Assembly (NCBI GenBank): GCA_003665825.1
Contig: QPFY01000007.1
Coordinates: forward strand, 1,240,001-1,304,000
DNA length: 64,000 nt
DNA from: Microbotryum silenes-acaulis
Lineage: Eukaryota; Basidiomycota; Microbotryomycetes; Microbotryales; Microbotryaceae
Direction: 5' to 3'
Shown piece after piece: positions 59,965 to 64,000 of the stretch. Position 1 is the stretch's first letter. Every line of letters starts with the position of its first letter. The notes under the pieces are model-generated. The model searched no databases. It was not told where the DNA came from and worked only from the letters and a program-made list of their open reading frames with translations. Both the position numbers and the translations under genes were made by a program.

Positions 59965-62900
59965 TTTTTTTTTGTATGAAACTCATCGCTAATTTGCAAG
60001 ACGAGAAAACCCCCTACGGAACTAAAGGAGATGCTGCCCAGTATGCACGATGATGACCACAACCGCCGCTCGATGCGTTGTAACTAGCAGAACAGACCAA
60101 CCCGATACATCCGAGTTCAAGTCCCCCCACCCACGGTTGCTCCCTCCCAGAGACGAATGAAAGGAAGATTGAAGATAATACACAAGGAATCGGGAAACGA
60201 TGGAGGAATTGTTGGTGGTGGTACATGTGTTGTACAGGCGAATCCGATTATAGTTGTACAGTTGAACCTTCTTCGATCTTTTGACTTCAGACCCCCCCCG
60301 AGACCGCCCTACTCCTTGAAGCCCCTTAATTCTTTGACACGCGTCGAACAAGGCCTCCGATGGCACAAACATCCCGCTCAATCCGAATGATTCACGTGGT
60401 CCAAAGGGGGGATGTAACCCCCTGCGACCGCAGCAATCACCTACCCCTTGTACCCAACTGCGCTGGATCTGCACCGCGGATTCCAAACCCCTTTTCGGTT
60501 ACCAAAGTCGGCCCCCCCTCGCGACCGCACGACCCCAGATCACCCCCATTTCAATGACTGCAACTGCGAAACAGGCCTACTTCGCACAAAAACACACAAT
60601 CCCGAGATTTCCGGGGAAAGTCACGGAGCATGTGACAGTCCATTGGACACGCCTCGGTCTGCAGCGCGGGCGGGTGGCCGACAACACCGGCGCGCGGCTG
60701 GAGACCAGAGGCGGGGTATACCTTCCGCAGGGGCCTCGCTTCCCTGCGGCGTACTCCCAATCTCGGAACGCACACTCGAGTCCCGTTGTACGTGCAGGTG
60801 GTTCCCAATCACCGCAGATACTGGGGAAAGAAGGAGCATGAGGCCCACGACGGTGATGTCATTGTGTGGGACCTCGCTCGAGTGTGGATGTGTATGGCGG
60901 TTCGGTACCCGAGTCACCCGCCGCGCGGCCGCGACTCCGAGCGAGCAGCAAAGCAAGGAGAGGCGAGCCACGCAGGCAGTTTGTGCCGGCCTTGAACAGG
61001 AGATCACGGAGTCGCTCGACCGAAAGAGAAAACAGACCCGGCCCTTGAGAGGAGTGGAAAACTCACGGCGTAGTCCAGGAGAGGGCCAAGGGGATCCGCT
61101 TTCGCTGTGTGTCATCGTGATGTGGCAGAAGCTCGAACCAAGGGCGACAATGCCCGCCGGCGCAAAGAACCCGAGGCTCCTGGGGAGTACGGAAGCCTAT
61201 GAGGAGGAATGGCAAAAAGAGCGAGAGAAAACAGGTTCAGTATTCTGGCGTGTTTGGGAGACATTTTGGAGATTGAGAAAGAGGGAAAGGGGACTTGTGA
61301 TTTTTATTTGGTTTTTGGTTTGTGGTTCTTGGCTGGGTAGGGAGGAGCGCCGTCTACTTCATCGTGCCAATCTGAGCTCCAACCTCTCCTTCAGTCCCGC
61401 CATCTCCTTGTCCATGCTCGACATCGCTTTGGCGTGGCGATGGAGATCCCAGCGTCGGTTGCTGAGAGTGTCGAGCGCCAGCGCAATGAAGGCGCGGATT
61501 GGGCGCTTTTTCGACGTCGGAAGGCGAGCGCGCAGTCGAGGGAGGCCGTGCTCGATCTGAAGTGCCGTGTAGTCGAGGTCGAGGATCGACACGACCCCCA
61601 GCGCGTCGCAGAGAATGGACCTAGCTGCTTGCCAAAACTGAGAAGAGTCAGGGCAATCATGCCAAAAGTGAGTAAAGTCATCCTCCACCCCTGCCAGGCT
61701 GCATGCCTGCACGAGGCAGCAGGCTGAGTCGCCATGCCGCTGCACAAACTGGCGCTTCCGCGTTGGCGTGAAGTGGTACGCCAGCTTGAAGTGCACCTCG
61801 CGCTCGCGGGCCGTGGCGGGCCCGGTGTGGAACCACACCCAGAAGAGTCGCCTTTCTTTGGGTGTGACGAGTGATCCAGGGCGTTGTGTGTGGTCGAAAC
61901 GTCGATGGTTGATGACGCGTCGAAGTCGCGCAATGGTGTAAGGTCTGTCCAAGTTCAACATTCTCCACTGATCAGCACACAAGGGGCCGGAGGGGAGGGG
62001 AAGTTTTTGATCAGGCACGCCGACCGGAGTCGCTCTGGGCAAGATGTGCTCGAGGGGACCGCCGGGCCGGACTCCAGGTGCTCCAACAACACGAATGACG
62101 GGTGGTCGACGTGCGAGGACGGGAACAGGAGGCGGAAGCGGCGGGATGAGGCGATCGCTTGCGACCTGGATCCACGCCTGGACTTGATCGCGCTTCCATT
62201 GCCAAAGGTTGGACAGCTCCGAGCCGTCGCCTTGGGGATGCTTCTCAGGGGTCCAGGGCACCGTTGGAGCTGCGGGGTATTGGGCTCGCGCATAGATGTC
62301 AGCGATGGTGCGTTCGAAACTGAAAAGCTTCGCCAAACGCTTATCCTGCTCCGAGAACGCCCGCGAGTCATGCAGACCAGGTTGGAGGGGAGAAAGAGAA
62401 AGAAAATTGGAGACCGAAAGTTTGGCAGGATCGACGACGGCAGGGTAGCGTTCAGCGACCGAGAGCACCGCTCGCCAGCGGGGATGTAGCTCCCGGGGTG
62501 CGTCGGCGTTCCTCCACGTCCACAGATCCGTAGCAAAGTCAAAGGTCGGAAGCGCTCGCCGGATGGAACTCCGAGCCAGATCGCTCCAAATCGCAGTTGA
62601 CCCGCCGGCCAGCACGTCCCAAATCCGTACCGAGACTGAATCCACCACATCTTGGATGCTCACGACGCTGAGACCACCTCGCGCCCGTGCCGTGAAGACG
62701 ACCGATTGCTTGTAGTCGCTGCGCCGCGGTCCTCCCTTCACAAAGTCGGCAAGCTTGCGCTCGATCGCCTTGATCACGTCGGATGGCGGTACGTCGGCGG
62801 AGAGAGAGTGCAGCACCTTGGAGATGCCGTAGCGGTTGAGATAGAAAGCCCGGGTATGATGCGTCATCCATCGGTCGCGCACCGAGAGAATCACTCGATC

Positions 62901-64000
62901 GACCCTTCGCTCAAGATCATGGAATCCCAGCCTGTTGTTGCCGTCAGGCGCAAACTGGAGACCGATCCAGGGAAGAGACTCGTCCGGTGCCACGAACGAC
63001 AGTTTGGACAAGTCCGCGCGATCCCACAACGTCGCGCCCAATGGCATCACCACGGTTTTGTCGGTGTTTAGACGGCCGTTCGTCGCGAGTCGCCAATCCC
63101 GAGCTAACGCCTCGAGCGAAGCAATAGCTTCCGGTCCAGCGACAGCGACGACGGCGTCATCCGCGAACGCCAAATTGGTGATGCATCGAGTCTGCGGACG
63201 AGGAGCCAGCTCCGGAAGAGTGATAGTCAGCGCAATGTTGCGTCGACTGAGAGAATCAAGGAAGGGTTGGAATACCACATCCCAGACAGAAGAAGAGAGA
63301 GGATCGCCCTGGCCAAGACCGCACAGGAGTCGCACCGTCTCGGTAAGGAAACCGTTGACAATGTACCGCGCTGTGGACGTCTCGCCGTTGTAGAGCATCC
63401 GCAAGACGCGCTGGAAAGATTCCGGCGCGCCGAGAGCCTCAAACACCGCAAAGACCCAATCGTGCTCGACCATGTCGTAAGCCGAGCTCTGATCCAGGGA
63501 GAGGAGCGCTGCTGTCGGGAACTCTGCCCCACGACCCCTAATCTCGTCGATCAGGAGCCTCAGATGCAAAGCCGCGTCCGCTGGTCTTCGCCCCTTGACG
63601 AACCCATGCTGTCCGGCCGGAAGAACATCGGGGAGGATCCGGTTCAGACGAGCCACGTAGACCTTGGTGAAGATCTTGTAGTCGCATTCCCGCAAGGTGA
63701 TCGGACGATACGATTTGAGGTCGCACCGCGCTGCACCAGGTTTGTTGTGTTTGAACAAGAGGCGCACATTCGCCTGGCTCTGTTGTGGAGTAAGGGAGCC
63801 TCGAGTAATCAGCTCGTTGTAGGCTCGAGTCAAGAGAGGGGCCCAAAGCAAGGGGCAGGCTCGATACATCTCATAGGGGACCCCTGAAGGACCCGGAGAT
63901 CGACCTTCGTGCGTGGTTCGAATCGCTGCGAGCACCTCGGCCTCGCTGATGGGCTCGGCAAGAATGTCGACGTGCGAATTCGAGAAGCGCCGAAGGAAGC
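59965..64000 (-). mobile_element. LINE-B copy 2 (continues past the right edge)
   Basis: A-tail as a T-run at 59965-59973, 3' UTR 59974-61358, ORF2 from 61359 to the window edge. The 3' UTR contains a long + strand open frame (60448-61560), also present in copy 1 in part, which I regard as a shadow because it has no domain and runs into ORF2 antisense. Confidence 0.9.
61359..64000 (-). CDS. LINE-B ORF2 reverse transcriptase (partial, intact in window)
   Basis: Open for about 880 codons without a break; the frame remains open to the edge, so the true start and any endonuclease lie outside. Visible: [57 protein letters not shown], motif [18 protein letters not shown], motif [21 protein letters not shown], motif [34 protein letters not shown], the thumb region [20 protein letters not shown], and a C-terminal Cys/His segment ([20 protein letters not shown]). 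The family copies genomic RNA at a nicked target by target-primed reverse transcription. With a near-identical second copy nearby, this lineage was active recently. Same clade as LINE-A by motif similarity. Confidence 0.9.
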   Translation of the reverse strand, partial: FLRRFSNSHVDILAEPISEAEVLAAIRTTHEGRSPGPSGVPYEMYRACPLLWAPLLTRAYNELITRGSLTPQQSQANVRLLFKHNKPGAARCDLKSYRPITLRECDYKIFTKVYVARLNRILPDVLPAGQHGFVKGRRPADAALHLRLLIDEIRGRGAEFPTAALLSLDQSSAYDMVEHDWVFAVFEALGAPESFQRVLRMLYNGETSTARYIVNGFLTETVRLLCGLGQGDPLSSSVWDVVFQPFLDSLSRRNIALTITLPELAPRPQTRCITNLAFADDAVVAVAGPEAIASLEALARDWRLATNGRLNTDKTVVMPLGATLWDRADLSKLSFVAPDESLPWIGLQFAPDGNNRLGFHDLERRVDRVILSVRDRWMTHHTRAFYLNRYGISKVLHSLSADVPPSDVIKAIERKLADFVKGGPRRSDYKQSVVFTARARGGLSVVSIQDVVDSVSVRIWDVLAGGSTAIWSDLARSSIRRALPTFDFATDLWTWRNADAPRELHPRWRAVLSVAERYPAVVDPAKLSVSNFLSLSPLQPGLHDSRAFSEQDKRLAKLFSFERTIADIYARAQYPAAPTVPWTPEKHPQGDGSELSNLWQWKRDQVQAWIQVASDRLIPPLPPPVPVLARRPPVIRVVGAPGVRPGGPLEHILPRATPVGVPDQKLPLPSGPLCADQWRMLNLDRPYTIARLRRVINHRRFDHTQRPGSLVTPKERRLFWVWFHTGPATAREREVHFKLAYHFTPTRKRQFVQRHGDSACCLVQACSLAGVEDDFTHFWHDCPDSSQFWQAARSILCDALGVVSILDLDYTALQIEHGLPRLRARLPTSKKRPIRAFIALALDTLSNRRWDLHRHAKAMSSMDKEMAGLKERLELRLAR

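Noticed and set aside
60448..61560. 370-codon + frame across the LINE-B 3' UTR
   Set aside because: Runs into ORF2 antisense, has no domain or splice structure, and reflects lack of stops in GC-rich DNA. The near-identity of the two copies means its presence in copy 1 (57160-58077) is not independent evidence.

Overview
The window is nuclear DNA of a fungus, most likely a GC-rich basidiomycete. I infer Pucciniomycotina (Microbotryomycetes-like), but the sequence does not prove this. The evidence is short introns of about 35-190 bp with GTNNGT donors in almost every gene, a fungal gene set (SAGA subunit Ada1/Hfi1, prefoldin 5, Tim22, Tsr2, a UCH37-type deubiquitinase, an Ssh4-like Rsp5 adaptor), and Ty1/copia and Tad-like LINE retrotransposons. 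No CRISPR array, rRNA or tRNA gene was seen.

Layout. 1-1272: tails of two LINE families on the + strand. 1640-6950: two tandem genes (plus an upstream relic) for secreted proteins made of a repeated six-cysteine module, one module per phase-1 exon; both carry lesions. 7276-7500: a 78-bp tandem repeat. 9439-16613: housekeeping genes: an old-yellow-enzyme oxidoreductase, TIM22 (-), TSR2 and a UCHL5-type peptidase. 17940-30399: five tandem paralogous major-facilitator transporters, all + strand with identical intron positions. 30517-38119: HFI1/ADA1 (-), prefoldin subunit 5 (+) and an SSH4-like SPRY membrane protein (-). 38464-40224: two non-autonomous inverted-repeat elements.

40541-64000 is a retrotransposon nest. 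I call the LINE families A, B and C. LINE-C (+, 40701-49357) is split by a young copia element (43120-48142; two 215-bp LTRs that I see as identical; 5-bp target duplication). To its right the minus strand reads as a chain of LINEs, each starting at the poly(A) tail of the previous one: B copy 2 (entering from beyond the right edge), A copy 2 (5' truncated), B copy 1 (5' truncated), a C tail, and A copy 1 with ORF1 and ORF2. LINE-A ORF1 and ORF2 overlap as TAATG.

How the genes relate: the housekeeping genes look independent. The two notable local systems are the exon-shuffled cysteine-rich genes and the five-member transporter array; both grew by tandem duplication. The LINE chain resembles the self-nesting Zepp-type organisation known from green algae. 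Several reading frames here are broken by 1-nt changes, some in homopolymers, so part of the apparent decay may be assembly error.
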